From Methylococcus sp. EFPC2 (GTDB lineage: Bacteria > Pseudomonadota > Gammaproteobacteria > Methylococcales > Methylococcaceae), in NCBI RefSeq assembly GCF_016925495.1, contig NZ_CP070491.1:4042001-4106000 (forward strand): DNA of 64,000 bases, read 5' to 3'. The position numbers were made by a program, and so were the translations under genes. Under the pieces are notes generated by a model, which was not told the DNA's origin, searched no databases, and saw only the letters and a list, made by a program, of their open reading frames with translations. Below, piece after piece: positions 28,622 to 38,370 of the stretch; positions within the stretch are counted from its first letter, which is position 1, and each line of letters opens with the position of its first letter.

Positions 28622-30166
28622 ATGCTGTTCAACTCCTACGCTTTCATCTTCGTCTTCCTGCCCGTCACTGCGCTGGGCTTCTTCCTGCTCGGCGCCCGCT
28701 CGGCCCGCTTGGCGGCCGGCTGGCTGGCGCTCGCCTCACTGTTTTTCTATGGCTACTGGTCGCCGGTCTATGTGTTGCTGCTGCTGGCATCCATAGGCTT
28801 CAATTTCCTGGCCGGCCGAAGACTGGCCGATTTGGCCGGCAGCACCGCCGGCAAACGCCTGCTCACCGGCGCGATTGCCGCCAACCTGGGCCTGTTGGGC
28901 TACTACAAATACGCCAACTTTTTCGTCGATAACTTCAACGCCTTGTTCGGCTCCGATGTGCTGCTGGGGCAAATCGTGCTGCCGCTGGGGATCTCCTTCT
29001 TCACTTTCACGCAGATCGCCTTCCTGGTCGACGCCTACCGTGGCGAGGCGAAGGAATACCGCTTCGTGCACTACGTGCTGTTCGTGACCTATTTCCCGCA
29101 CCTGATCGCGGGGCCGGTTCTGCACCACAAGGAGATGATGCCGCAGTTCGCCCAAGCGGCCACCTACCGGCCCAGCCACGAAAGCCTGGCGGTCGGCATC
29201 ACGCTGTTTTCCATGGGCTTGTTCAAAAAAGTGGTCTTGGCAGACAACGTGGCCGTCTACGTCGCGCCGGTCTTCGATGCCGCCGCGCACGGCACGTCGC
29301 TGAGCTTTTTCGATGCTTGGGGCGGCGCGCTCGCCTACACCCTGCAGCTTTATTTCGACTTTTCCGGCTATTCCGACATGGCCATAGGCCTGTCCCGGCT
29401 GTTCGGCATACGCCTGCCTTTGAATTTCGACTCGCCCTATCGCGCGGAAAACATCATCGACTTCTGGCGCCGCTGGCACATGACGCTGTCGCGCTTTTTA
29501 CGCGACTATCTCTACATCCCGCTGGGCGGCAGTCGCAAGGGGCCGGTCCGGCGCTATCTGAACCTGATGGTCACCATGCTGCTGGGCGGGCTGTGGCACG
29601 GCGCCGGCTGGACCTATGTGATCTGGGGCGGGCTGCACGGGTTTTACCTGATGGTCAACCACGCCTGGCGCGGCCTGAAAGAAACCTGCGGCTGGGTCAC
29701 CGACCGGCCGGGCCGGCTCGCCCGCTTGGGATCGCATACGCTGACCTTCGCCGCCGTCGTGGTGGCTTGGGTCTTCTTCCGTGCTCAGGACACTGCTGCC
29801 GCATTCAAAGTGCTCGGCGCCATGACAGGCCTGGACGGCATACCCGTTCCGTCCTCCCTGCTCGCGCACGTCCCAACCGGGTGGACCTACCCGCACTTCT
29901 ACGCCGGCGGCACCGGCGATTTCTTCCAATGGCCCGAACAGCCGCTTTGGATCGCCGCTCTACTCCTATTGGCCCTGCTATTCCCCAACACGCAAACGGT
30001 GATGAGCCGTTATCGGCCGGCCCTGGGGCACGGTGACGACGTGCAGCCGAACGCGAGCCTGCGCTGGCGGCCGGCCTACGGCTGGCTGGCCTTGATCGCG
30101 GCCATGGATTTCACAACTCTCGCCCAACTCGACCGGGTTAGCGAGTTTCTCTACTTCCAGTTTTAG
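28622..30166 (+). CDS. MBOAT-family O-acyltransferase (AlgI-like)
   Basis: 514 residues, about a dozen membrane segments, starting MLFNSYAFIFVFLPVTALGFF as AlgI/DltB/PatA-type proteins do. Core motifs: LGYYKYANFFVDN, LPLGISFFTFTQIAFLVD, PHLIAGPVLHHKEMMPQF, FWRRWHMTLSRFLRDYLYIP and the catalytic His region LLGGLWHGAGWTYVIWGGLHG. It passes acetyl groups across the inner membrane to the periplasmic partner encoded immediately upstream. The following 190 bp to the convergent SDR gene hold no gene. Confidence 0.93.
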   Translation: MLFNSYAFIFVFLPVTALGFFLLGARSARLAAGWLALASLFFYGYWSPVYVLLLLASIGFNFLAGRRLADLAGSTAGKRLLTGAIAANLGLLGYYKYANFFVDNFNALFGSDVLLGQIVLPLGISFFTFTQIAFLVDAYRGEAKEYRFVHYVLFVTYFPHLIAGPVLHHKEMMPQFAQAATYRPSHESLAVGITLFSMGLFKKVVLADNVAVYVAPVFDAAAHGTSLSFFDAWGGALAYTLQLYFDFSGYSDMAIGLSRLFGIRLPLNFDSPYRAENIIDFWRRWHMTLSRFLRDYLYIPLGGSRKGPVRRYLNLMVTMLLGGLWHGAGWTYVIWGGLHGFYLMVNHAWRGLKETCGWVTDRPGRLARLGSHTLTFAAVVVAWVFFRAQDTAAAFKVLGAMTGLDGIPVPSSLLAHVPTGWTYPHFYAGGTGDFFQWPEQPLWIAALLLLALLFPNTQTVMSRYRPALGHGDDVQPNASLRWRPAYGWLALIAAMDFTTLAQLDRVSEFLYFQF

Positions 30167-30357
30167 CCTTCGTATTTACACCGGCTGGTAATCGGATACG
30201 CCATCCCCAAGGGCGGATGCCGGCAGGCGATCCGCCAGCCAAGGTACGGAATGGATACGCGCGCCCGTCAGCGTAAACCCGGCAAGTCCGGCTACGATGT
30301 CGTGCGCCGCTTCCCAGTTTGGTGGGACCCGAAGAGACGGTTCCGCCCTAGGTTGCT

Positions 30358-31092
30358 TTAGCCAAACACCGTTCTTCCCCCGTCCACCGCCAATATCTGG
30401 CCGGTGACATAGGGTGCCTGGTCGATGAAGAAGCGGACGGCGAGGGCGATGTCGCGGGGGGCGCCGGGGCGCTGCAGGGGAATGCGGGCGAGGATGTCGG
30501 CCTGTTTTCCTTCATCCATGTCGTGTTCCGGCCAGAGGATCGCGCCGGGAGCGACGCCGTTGACGCGGATTTCCGGGGCCAGTTCTTTGGCCAGCGATTT
30601 GGTCATCGCCGCGAGGGCGGCTTTGGCCAGGCTGTAGACCGGGTAGTCTTTCAGGCCGCGCTCGGCGTGGATGTCGATGAGGTTGACGATGACGCCCTTG
30701 CGGTCGCGCAGATGGAGTGCTGCGGCCTGGCTCAGGAAAAACGGCGCTTTCAGATTGCTGCCCAGCAACTCGTCCCATTGGGTTTCGCTGACGGTACCGA
30801 GCGGGGTCGGGAAAAAGCTCGACGCGTTGTTCACCAGCGCGTCCAGTCCGCCCCAGCGGCCCACCGCCGCCTCGACCAGTGCCGGCAGTGAGGCAATGTT
30901 TACCAAGTCGGCCTGCAAGGGCATTGCCGAGTTTCGGCGCATACGGTTCAGCTCTTCGGCCAAGGCCTCGGCTTCGTCGCGCGAGCGGCCGTAGTGCAGG
31001 ATGAGGTTGTGGCCCGCCGCGTGCAGTTCGCAGGCGATGGCCGCGCCTATGCGGCGGGCGGCACCGGTGATGAGGATGTTTTTCGGCGGCAT
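30358..31092 (-). CDS. SDR-family pteridine reductase-like oxidoreductase
   Basis: 244 residues from ATG at 31090-31092 (MPPKNILITGAARRIGAAIA). The TGAARRIG dinucleotide-binding motif, the NNAS segment, and YSLAK (Tyr/Lys catalytic pair) are present; TGAARRIG and the IDIHAERGLKDYPVYS region are typical of pteridine reductases/FolM-type enzymes, which reduce dihydromonapterin or pterins with NADPH. In this frame translation could begin upstream, through a Ser-His-Leu-Thr rich stretch encoded by a tandem repeat, but that extension is not family sequence. There is no clear ribosome-binding site, since the repeat CACCTCA occupies its place. Confidence 0.85.
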   Translation of the reverse strand: MPPKNILITGAARRIGAAIACELHAAGHNLILHYGRSRDEAEALAEELNRMRRNSAMPLQADLVNIASLPALVEAAVGRWGGLDALVNNASSFFPTPLGTVSETQWDELLGSNLKAPFFLSQAAALHLRDRKGVIVNLIDIHAERGLKDYPVYSLAKAALAAMTKSLAKELAPEIRVNGVAPGAILWPEHDMDEGKQADILARIPLQRPGAPRDIALAVRFFIDQAPYVTGQILAVDGGRTVFG

Positions 31093-31100
31093 GATGTCGG

Positions 31101-31135
31101 TGAGGTGTGAGGTGTGAGGTGTGAGGTGTGAGGTG
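31101..31135. repeat. Five tandem copies of a 7-bp repeat TGAGGTG
   Basis: Exact tandem TGAGGTG x5 beginning 8 bp upstream of the SDR start codon (minus strand reads CACCTCA). A copy-number change would shift any upstream in-frame start and change spacing in the leader. The neighbouring 31165-31210 is also CT-rich (CTCCTCGCTCCTGACATCTC). Confidence 0.9.
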
Positions 31136-31209
31136 TCGAGTGTTAACCGGCGCGTCGTGATGTTCAACTACATCAAACTCCTCGCTCCTGACATCTCACT
31201 TCTCACGCT

Positions 31210-31887
31210 TCAGATCAAGCCGTGTTCGGCGAAGGAATAGCCGTTTTCGCCATCGCCGACGATGAAGTGATCGAGCACCCGGATGTCCACCAGCCCCAGG
31301 GCCTGCTTGAGCCGCTGGGTCAGAAGACGGTCGGCCTCGCTGGGTTCGGAAATGCCGGAAGGGTGGTTGTGGGCGAAGATCACGGCGGCCGCATTGTGAT
31401 TCAGACAGAGCTTCACCACTTCACGGGGATAAACGCTGGCGCCGTCCAGGGTGCCGCGAAACAATTCCTCGAAGTGCAGGATGCGGTGCTGGTTGTCCAA
31501 CAATAAACAGGCGAAGACTTCGTGCCCGTAACCGCGCAACCGGGCGATCAGGTAGCGGCGGGTGAGCTCCGGGCTGGTCAGCGCGTCGGCATGTTGCAAC
31601 TCCTCCCGCAAATGGCGCCGGGCCATTTCCAACACGGCCTGAAGTTGCGCGTATTTGGCCATGCCCAAACCGTGGCTGCGGCTGAAGCGCTCGAAATCGG
31701 CCTCCAGCAAGGCACGCAGGGAGCCATACTCGGCTATCAACTCGCGGGCGAGATCGACGGCGGTCTTACCCTTGACGCCGATACGCAGGAAGATGGCCAG
31801 CAATTCGGCATCGGAGAGCGCGCCCGGACCGCGCTCCAACAGTTTCTCGCGTGGCCGCTCGGCGTCCGGCCAGTCCGTGATGGGCAT
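31210..31887 (-). CDS. radC: RadC-family JAB/MPN protein
   Basis: 225 residues. An N-terminal helix-hairpin-helix part ([35 protein letters not shown]) is followed by a JAB1/MPN domain with the metal motif [17 protein letters not shown] (HxHx7SxxD). It was originally called a DNA repair protein; its true role is unknown, although related genes occur on mobile elements. Full length. Start [10 protein letters not shown] at 31885-31887 is preceded by GGGAGGTGC. It may be co-transcribed with the downstream SDR gene. Confidence 0.96.
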   Translation of the reverse strand: MPITDWPDAERPREKLLERGPGALSDAELLAIFLRIGVKGKTAVDLARELIAEYGSLRALLEADFERFSRSHGLGMAKYAQLQAVLEMARRHLREELQHADALTSPELTRRYLIARLRGYGHEVFACLLLDNQHRILHFEELFRGTLDGASVYPREVVKLCLNHNAAAVIFAHNHPSGISEPSEADRLLTQRLKQALGLVDIRVLDHFIVGDGENGYSFAEHGLI

Positions 31888-31995
31888 CGTGCACCTCCCG
31901 ATGGATATCCTGAGGCCTAGGATAGAGGCCCGCCCACCATCTTTCCAGCCAACAGGACAGACACGTCTATGCTTGCTTCCGAGCTGGGAAAATCA

Positions 31996-32025
31996 TTGAC
32001 CGCTCCGGGGCTTTGCCTGTATAGA
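31996..32025 (+). promoter_or_regulatory. Sigma-70-type promoter of pntAB
   Basis: TTGACC (31996-32001), an 18-bp spacer and TATAGA (32020-32025). About 195 bp of leader follow before pntA. The remaining 31888-32219 gap has no gene. Confidence 0.6.
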
Positions 32026-32219
32026 CACTGCGGGCCGCCTTCGAAGCATCGAGCGCAGATCAACCATTCCTTCCATCCGACCATGAGATAACCGACACAC
32101 CCAGCCCGCGTTCCCGCACCCTGCCGGCGGGACTCTTTGCGTTCGACCGCAGCTCTTCATCCACAACAATACGCCTCGCGACGCGCGGGGTTCGCCAACA
32201 GTGAGGAGGAGATAGTCTT

Positions 32220-33773
32220 ATGAGAATAGGAGTACCCAAAGAGATACACGCGGGAGAAAAGCGTGTCGCGACCACCCCCGAGGTGGCGGAGAAACTCCAG
32301 AAGCTGGGCTTTACCGTGGCCGTGGAAAGCGGCGCCGGCGAGGCCGCCAACTTTTCCGACGAGGCCTACCGGCAAGCCGGCGTGGAAATCGTCCCGGACG
32401 CGGCCGACTTGTGGGCCTCGTCCGACATCGTGCTCAAGGTCCGATCCCCCGAACTCGAAAGCGGCGAAGTCGAACGGCTGCGTGTAGGCGGTACCCTCAT
32501 CAGCTTTGTCTGGCCGGCGCAAAACCCGGCCTTGCTGGAAGCCTTTACGGCCCGCAAGGCCACGGTGCTGGCCATGGACAGCGTGCCGCGCATCTCCCGC
32601 GCGCAAAAGCTCGATGCCTTGAGCTCCATGGCCAATATCGCCGGCTATCGCGCGGTGATCGAGGCCGCCCATTATTTCGGCCGCTTCTTCACCGGCCAGA
32701 TCACCGCCGCCGGCAAGGTGCCGCCGGCCAAGGTCTTCGTCATCGGCTGCGGCGTGGCCGGTTTGGCGGCGCTGGGTGCCGCCAACGGTCTGGGTGCCAT
32801 CGTCCGCGCCTGCGACACCCGGCCCGAGGTGAAAGACCAGGTGAAATCCATGGGCGCGGAATGGGTGGAGCCGGATTATCAGGAAGAAGGCACCGGCGTC
32901 GGCGGCTACGCCAAGGTGATGAGCGAGGCTTATCAAAAGGCGCAGGCCGAGATGATCGCCAAGCAGTGCAAGGACGTGGACATCGTCATCACCACCGCTT
33001 TGATACCCGGTAAACCCTCGCCCAAGCTGATCAGCGCCGAGATGGTCGCTTCCATGAAGCCCGGCAGCGTGATCGTCGACCTGGCCGCCGAGCAAGGCGG
33101 CAACTGTGCGCTGTGTGCGCCCGGCGAAGTGGTGGTGCGCGAGGGCGTCACCATCATCGGCTATACCGACCTGCCCAGCCGATTGTCGAAACAGTCGAGC
33201 ACCCTGTACGCGACCAATCTTCTGCATCTGCTGGAAGAGTTGTGCAAGACCAAGGACGGGGTGATCGACGTCAACTTCGACGACGAGGTGATACGCGGCG
33301 CGACCGTGGTGAAGGAAGGCAGCATCAGCTGGCCGCCACCGGCACCCAAGCTGTCCGCCGCTCCGGCCGCGGCGCCCAAGGCCGCCACGCCGGCCCCGAT
33401 CGCCAAGCCCGAAAAGAAGCCCCTACTGCCGGCCTGGCTCAAGACTTCGCTTTCTTTGGGCATCGCCGCCCTGGCCTTCATCGGGCTGGGTATCTCCGCC
33501 CCACCGGTCTTCCTCTCCCATTTCACCGTCTTCGTGCTGGCCTGCTTCGTCGGCTACATGGTGATCTGGAACGTGACGCCCGCCCTGCATACGCCGCTGA
33601 TGTCGGTCACCAATGCCATCAGTTCCATCATCGCGATCGGCGCCTTGATCCAGGTGTCGTCGCCCGGCGCCATCCTGACCGGCCTGGCCGCCGTGGCCAT
33701 CGGCCTGACCGCCGTCAACATGGCGGGCGGCTTCTGGGTGACCCAACGCATGCTGCGCATGTTCCGCAAATAA
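32220..33773 (+). CDS. pntA: NAD(P) transhydrogenase subunit alpha
   Basis: 517 residues, starting [22 protein letters not shown]. Domain I has an NAD-binding fold ([23 protein letters not shown]) and [13 protein letters not shown]; a linker rich in Ala/Pro ([21 protein letters not shown]) leads to a membrane part with helices [29 protein letters not shown] and [11 protein letters not shown]. With PntB it couples proton entry to NADPH formation from NADH, important for NADPH supply in methanotrophs. GAGGAGGAGA precedes the start. Single-polypeptide alpha, E. coli-like split. Confidence 0.97.
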   Translation: MRIGVPKEIHAGEKRVATTPEVAEKLQKLGFTVAVESGAGEAANFSDEAYRQAGVEIVPDAADLWASSDIVLKVRSPELESGEVERLRVGGTLISFVWPAQNPALLEAFTARKATVLAMDSVPRISRAQKLDALSSMANIAGYRAVIEAAHYFGRFFTGQITAAGKVPPAKVFVIGCGVAGLAALGAANGLGAIVRACDTRPEVKDQVKSMGAEWVEPDYQEEGTGVGGYAKVMSEAYQKAQAEMIAKQCKDVDIVITTALIPGKPSPKLISAEMVASMKPGSVIVDLAAEQGGNCALCAPGEVVVREGVTIIGYTDLPSRLSKQSSTLYATNLLHLLEELCKTKDGVIDVNFDDEVIRGATVVKEGSISWPPPAPKLSAAPAAAPKAATPAPIAKPEKKPLLPAWLKTSLSLGIAALAFIGLGISAPPVFLSHFTVFVLACFVGYMVIWNVTPALHTPLMSVTNAISSIIAIGALIQVSSPGAILTGLAAVAIGLTAVNMAGGFWVTQRMLRMFRK

Positions 33774-33790
33774 GGCTGGAGATAACAACA

Positions 33791-35191
33791 ATGTCGGAAG
33801 GATTAATCACCGTTTCATACATCGTCGCGACCGTCTTGTTCATCCTCAGCCTGGGCGGGCTTTCCAACCCGGAAACGGCGCGGCGCGGCAACTTATACGG
33901 CATCGTCGGCATGACCCTGGCCATCCTGGCCACCGTGCTGGGGCCCAAGGTCCACAGCTATGTACCCGTCATCATCGCGATGGCCATCGGCGGTTCCGTC
34001 GGCGTGTTCGCCGCCATCAAGGTCAAGATGACCGAGATGCCCGAACTGGTTGCCCTCATGCACAGCCTGGTCGGTCTGGCCGCCGTATTGGTGGGCTATG
34101 CCAACTACATCGACCCCACGGCGCATTTCGAAGGTGCGGAATACACCGTACACGAGCTGGAGATCTATATCGGCATCCTGATCGGGGCCGTCACCTTTTC
34201 CGGATCGGTCATCGCATTCGGCAAGCTGTCGGCCAAGATCAGCGGCAAGCCGATGCTGCTACCCGGCCGTCATTTCCTCAACCTGGCCGGGCTGATAGGC
34301 GTGATCGTCATCGCCAAGCTTTATCTCGGCGTCGAACCGGGGCCCGCGGGCATCATCTGGCTGCTGGCCATGACGGGCATCGCCCTGGCCTTCGGCATCC
34401 ACATGGTGATGGCCATAGGCGGGGCAGACATGCCGGTGGTGGTGTCCATGCTCAACAGCTATTCGGGATGGGCGGCCTCGGCCACCGGCTTCATGCTGAG
34501 CAACGATTTGCTCATCGTGGTCGGCGCGCTGGTCGGCTCCTCGGGCGCGATCCTCTCCTACATCATGTGCCGGGCGATGAACCGCAACTTCGTCAGCGTC
34601 ATCGCCGGCGGCTTCGGCACCGAAGGTGGCAAACCGGCCGTTGCGGGCGCGGAACCGGTGGGCGAAGTGTCGCCCATCTCGGCGGAGGAAACGGCCGAAC
34701 TGCTGCGCGAGGCCAGGCACGTCATCATCGTGCCCGGCTACGGCATGGCGGTGGCCCAGGCCCAGCACACGGTGTTCGAGATCACCAAAGTCCTGCGCGA
34801 GCGCAATGTGGGCGTGCGCTTCGGCATCCATCCCGTGGCCGGACGCATGCCCGGCCACATGAACGTGCTGCTCGCCGAAGCCCGAGTCCCTTACGACATC
34901 GTGATGGAAATGGACGAAATCAACGAGGACTTTCCGGAAACCGACGTGGCCATGGTCATAGGCGCCAACGACATCGTCAACCCGGCGGCGCAGGAAGATC
35001 CCAACAGTCCCATCGCCGGCATGCCGGTGCTGGAAGTCTGGAAGGCCAAGACTTCCATCGTGATGAAGCGCTCCATGGCCTCGGGCTACGCCGGCGTCGA
35101 CAATCCGCTGTTCTACAAGGACAACAACCGCATGCTGTTCGGCGACGCCAAGAAGATGTTGGACGAAGTGCTGACCCACTTGAAGGCTTGA
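33791..35191 (+). CDS. pntB: NAD(P) transhydrogenase subunit beta
   Basis: 466 residues from ATG at 33791 ([21 protein letters not shown]). Eight or nine membrane helices are followed by the NADP-binding domain III with [51 protein letters not shown] and the C-terminal [13 protein letters not shown]. It is the proton-channel and NADP(H) subunit of the inner-membrane transhydrogenase. It starts 17 bp after pntA with GCTGGAGAT as ribosome-binding site. Confidence 0.98.
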   Translation: MSEGLITVSYIVATVLFILSLGGLSNPETARRGNLYGIVGMTLAILATVLGPKVHSYVPVIIAMAIGGSVGVFAAIKVKMTEMPELVALMHSLVGLAAVLVGYANYIDPTAHFEGAEYTVHELEIYIGILIGAVTFSGSVIAFGKLSAKISGKPMLLPGRHFLNLAGLIGVIVIAKLYLGVEPGPAGIIWLLAMTGIALAFGIHMVMAIGGADMPVVVSMLNSYSGWAASATGFMLSNDLLIVVGALVGSSGAILSYIMCRAMNRNFVSVIAGGFGTEGGKPAVAGAEPVGEVSPISAEETAELLREARHVIIVPGYGMAVAQAQHTVFEITKVLRERNVGVRFGIHPVAGRMPGHMNVLLAEARVPYDIVMEMDEINEDFPETDVAMVIGANDIVNPAAQEDPNSPIAGMPVLEVWKAKTSIVMKRSMASGYAGVDNPLFYKDNNRMLFGDAKKMLDEVLTHLKA

Positions 35192-35200
35192 GCGTATCGT

Positions 35201-35232
35201 GCGACGGGCGGTGAGCCTCCGCCGCCCGTCGC
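35201..35232 (+). terminator. GC-rich hairpin after pntB
   Basis: A perfect 11-bp inverted repeat, GCGACGGGCGG and CCGCCCGTCGC, with a 10-base loop, 9 bp after the pntB stop. No T-tract follows, so it is either a non-canonical terminator or a 3' stabilising stem. Confidence 0.5.
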
Positions 35233-35356
35233 CGATGGGTGGCGGGCGATGGAACATGGGATAATCTCGCCCGTATTCTTCTCAAGCCCAAGGTCCGCAG
35301 CAGACTTCCTTCCGGGGTGGGCGGAAATCCAATCAAATTCGATGCAGAGGTAACGA

Positions 35357-36553
35357 GTGCTCAAGAAATCTTTTTATGTTGCGACCTGGGGACTGGCCGC
35401 CGCGATGACCGCCGGAGCGGCGCAGGCGGACGGTTTCCGGACTTATCTGTCCATCGTAGGTTCGTCTTCGCTGGCGCCGTTCTCGGAAGCGGTGTCGGAC
35501 CGCATCACCAAATCCGGCAAGATCAAGCAGCCCAAGCTGGAATCCACCGGCACCGGTGGCGGCTTCGCCTTGTTTTGTGAAGGCGTGGGCATGGAACATC
35601 CCGACGTCGTCAACGCGGGCCGGCGCATCCACGCCAAGGAGCTCGACGCCTGTCAGCGCAACGGGGTGGGGAATGTGGTCGAAATCAAGATCGGCTATGA
35701 CGGTGTCGTACTGGCGGACGCGCAAAAAGGCGCGGCTCTGACCGAACTGTCGCGCAAGGATCTTTATCTGGCCCTGGCCAAGCAGATCATCGACCCGAAT
35801 TGCAAGGACAAGTGCGACACGCTGGTGCCCAATCCCTACAAGACCTGGAAACAGGTCAATCCCGCCCTGCCGGACAGCAAGATCGAAGTCTACGGGCCTC
35901 CGGTCAGCGCCAGTATCCGCGACACCTACGGCGACCTCGTGATGGGGACGGGCTGTGCCGCCTATCCGCAGATCGCCAAGCAGTCGCGTAGCGAGGCGGA
36001 ATTCAAGCGCCTTTGCTACAGCGTGCGCGAGGACGGGGCCTATATCGAGGACACCGACGAGAACCGGGCGGGCGCCGTGCTCACCAATCCCAATGCTGTC
36101 GGCTTGTTCACCTATACCTGGCTGAAACGTCATTCCGAGCGGCTGAAACCCCTGAGTATCGAAGGCGTCGTGCCTACGGACGATAGCATCGTCAGTCAAC
36201 GCTATCCCATCGCGAGCGGCATGTATTTCTATGTCAAGAAGGCACATGTCGAGCGGGTGCCAGGTTTGCCGCAATACCTGGCCGAATTCACCGGCGACAA
36301 GGCCTGGGGCGACAAAGGCTATCTGCTCGCGGCCGGCCTGATCCCCATGCCCAAGGAAGAGCGCGCGCGCTATGCCGCGGATGCCAAGGCGCTGACGCCG
36401 CTCCTGTCACTGGATCCGGCGGTCCAAGCGGCACAACCCAAACCCGTGCTACCCGAGGAGCCGGCCCGGCCCGTCAAACCCGCCCAGCCGGCCAAGGCGG
36501 CCAAGCCGTCCCAACCGACTAAGTCGACAAAACCGGCCAAGGCCGCCAAATAA
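35357..36553 (+). CDS. PstS-like phosphate-type substrate-binding protein with Lys/Pro/Ala-rich tail
   Basis: 398 residues from GTG at 35357 (AGAGG seven bases upstream). The signal peptide (FYVATWGLAAAMTAGAAQA) sends it to the periplasm. The PBP fold of the PstS family is visible in YLSIVGSSSLAPFSEAVSDR, LESTGTGGGFALFCEGVGMEHPDVVNAGRR, KIGYDGVVLADAQKGA, LSRKDLYLALAKQI and YPIASGMYFYVKKAH. After about residue 350 a tail of P, K and A follows (KPAQPAKAAKPSQP, TKSTKPAKAAK), unusual for a binding protein and resembling bacterial histone H1-like or wall-spanning linkers. No pstCAB genes are adjacent, so transport is not implied; the role may be sensing or scavenging. Confidence 0.85.
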   Translation: MLKKSFYVATWGLAAAMTAGAAQADGFRTYLSIVGSSSLAPFSEAVSDRITKSGKIKQPKLESTGTGGGFALFCEGVGMEHPDVVNAGRRIHAKELDACQRNGVGNVVEIKIGYDGVVLADAQKGAALTELSRKDLYLALAKQIIDPNCKDKCDTLVPNPYKTWKQVNPALPDSKIEVYGPPVSASIRDTYGDLVMGTGCAAYPQIAKQSRSEAEFKRLCYSVREDGAYIEDTDENRAGAVLTNPNAVGLFTYTWLKRHSERLKPLSIEGVVPTDDSIVSQRYPIASGMYFYVKKAHVERVPGLPQYLAEFTGDKAWGDKGYLLAAGLIPMPKEERARYAADAKALTPLLSLDPAVQAAQPKPVLPEEPARPVKPAQPAKAAKPSQPTKSTKPAKAAK

Positions 36554-36586
36554 GCCGCATCGCTTAAGGCGCCAGTACCAGCCAGC

Positions 36587-36659
36587 GTAGGATGTGCCGA
36601 ATAACGTGAGGCGCATCGATCGCGATCGATGCGCTTCGCTATCGCTCAGCACATCCTGC
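36587..36659. repeat. Palindromic element with a perfect 24-bp centre
   Basis: Arms GTAGGATGTGC and GCACATCCTGC enclose GCGCATCGATCG followed by its complement (36611-36634), a perfect 24-bp palindrome. It sits between the convergent PstS-like and MDR genes, where it could end both transcripts. Its ends resemble the GTAGGATGGG element at 14009. Confidence 0.8.
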
Positions 36660-36683
36660 ATGGGTTATGGGACCCGCCGACTC

Positions 36684-37676
36684 TCAGGGCACGAGCACCA
36701 GCTTGCCGCTCGTGTGCCCGCCCTCGATCAGGACGTGCGCCCGGGCGGCCTCTTCCAGCGGCAAAACCCGGCTCAGGTGGATGCGCAACTGGCTCTGGTC
36801 CAGCCAGCGGCCGCACTGTTCCAGGATCTCCACCTGGTGCAGCCGGGCGTCTTCCAAATCGCGCAGTAGGGGCAGCAGCATCAGTTCGAATCCGATGCGC
36901 AGGTTGCGCGTGCGCGCCTCGCCCAAGGGCGTGTCGCCGATGTCCAGCAGGGTGACGATGTCACCGTAGGGCGCGGTGCATTCGATGCTGCGGCGGAACA
37001 CCTCCGGGCCCACGGTATCGAATACCAGGTCGGCTCCGCGGCCTCCGGTCAGATCGTTGACCGCCGCGACGAAATCCTCATTCTTGTAGTCGATCGCCTC
37101 GTCGGCGCCCCACTGCGTAGCCAGCTCGGCTTTCTCCGCCGAACCCACGGTGGCGATGACGCGCGCGCCGCGCAGCTTGGCCAACTGGACGGCGACATGA
37201 CCGACGCCGCCGGCACCGGCGTGGATCAAGACCGTTTGTCCGGACCGGAGCCGGCCCCGGTCGTACAGCGCCCCCCAGGCCGTGATCAGCACCAGCGGGC
37301 CCGCCGCGGCCTGCTCGAAGCTCAGCGATTTGGGCATGGGCGCGGCCCAGCGGGCGTCCAGCACGGTGTATTCGGCGTAATTGCCGGGCTCGCGCCCCAG
37401 GCCGCCATGGCAATACCAGACTTTGTCGCCGACCTTGAAACGGTTCACCGCCGCACCGGTTTCCACCACCACCCCGGCCCCGTCTAAGCCCAGCACGGCC
37501 GGCAGGGCGCCGTCGTAAAACACGCCGCGCCGCCTCAGCTTGGTATCGACGGGATTGACGCCGGCCGCCTTGATTTGAACCTTGATCTGGCCGGGATCGG
37601 CGATGGACGGTTCGGGCAGCTCGGCCAGTTGCAATAGTTCGGGCTCGCCCGGCCTGGTCATGAGTATGGCTTTCAT
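36684..37676 (-). CDS. MDR-family NADPH:quinone oxidoreductase-like protein
   Basis: 330 residues from ATG at 37674-37676 (MKAILMTRPGEPELLQLAEL). Alcohol-dehydrogenase-like N-domain with AAGVNPVDTKLRRRG and LGLDGAGVVVETG, then a Rossmann domain with VLIHAGAGGVGHVAVQLAKLRGARVIATVGS. The structural zinc cysteines are absent, as in zeta-crystallin/QOR-type members. The substrate is unknown. It lies 11 bp downstream of the NlpC/P60 gene on the same strand, so they may be co-transcribed. Confidence 0.9.
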   Translation of the reverse strand: MKAILMTRPGEPELLQLAELPEPSIADPGQIKVQIKAAGVNPVDTKLRRRGVFYDGALPAVLGLDGAGVVVETGAAVNRFKVGDKVWYCHGGLGREPGNYAEYTVLDARWAAPMPKSLSFEQAAAGPLVLITAWGALYDRGRLRSGQTVLIHAGAGGVGHVAVQLAKLRGARVIATVGSAEKAELATQWGADEAIDYKNEDFVAAVNDLTGGRGADLVFDTVGPEVFRRSIECTAPYGDIVTLLDIGDTPLGEARTRNLRIGFELMLLPLLRDLEDARLHQVEILEQCGRWLDQSQLRIHLSRVLPLEEAARAHVLIEGGHTSGKLVLVP

Positions 37677-37687
37677 GGATTGCTCGT

Positions 37688-38188
37688 TCAGCGGAGGGAA
37701 GAAAGGCTGGGGCGTTGTCCAACCGGCGGTCGGCGCACGCCGCTGAAGCGCTGCCCCCAATAGGGCTGCGCCAGGCTGGAAACCATCACCCGGCCGGTAC
37801 GGCTGCTGGGCGCGTGGATGAAACGGTCCTCGCCGACATAAAGGCCGACGTGGTTGAAAGCCCGGCCTTCCGTATCGAAAAAGACCAGGTCGCCGGGCCG
37901 GCGCCGGGCCGGCTCGACCTCGGGAAGGGCATAGGCCATCTCCCGTACCGTGCGCGGCAGGACGATGCCGTACTCCCGGTAAACATGGGCGATGAATCCG
38001 CTGCAATCGAAGCCCTCCTGCGGGCTGTCCTTGCCGGGGCGGTAGGGCGCGCCTTGCAGGCTCAGGGCGTAGTTCACCACAGCCGGAGTCGATTCTCCCC
38101 GGCTGGCTGGCTTGTAGGCTGGACCCGACGCGCAACCGGCCAGGCCCAGGAGCAGGATCAACAGCAAGCAGCGATGCGCGAGGCTCAT
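37688..38188 (-). CDS. NlpC/P60 cell-wall endopeptidase lipoprotein
   Basis: 166 residues from ATG at 38186-38188 (MSLAHRCLLLILLLGLAGC); an in-frame GTG four codons earlier is less likely. The lipobox LAGC makes it an outer-membrane lipoprotein. The NlpC/P60 catalytic triad is visible: FDCSGF (Cys), FNHVGLYVG (His) and FIHAPSS (third polar residue). Such enzymes cut within peptidoglycan stem peptides (Spr/MepS-like). Family length is normal for small members. Confidence 0.92.
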   Translation of the reverse strand: MSLAHRCLLLILLLGLAGCASGPAYKPASRGESTPAVVNYALSLQGAPYRPGKDSPQEGFDCSGFIAHVYREYGIVLPRTVREMAYALPEVEPARRRPGDLVFFDTEGRAFNHVGLYVGEDRFIHAPSSRTGRVMVSSLAQPYWGQRFSGVRRPPVGQRPSLSSLR

Positions 38189-38370
38189 GAGTGAGTCCAC
38201 CTTGGTCGGTCCCGGATCGAGGAGCCGATATCATAGAGCAGCCCGGGATTTCCCGTCAGCCTTTGCACATCGCGTAGTCTGCGGCGCTGCGGCCGTGGCC
38301 TCGCTAGCACTCCAGGTTTTTTCTTGAATCGACCGCAAGCGGTGAAAACCGAAGGTCGCGGTCTCCCTTC

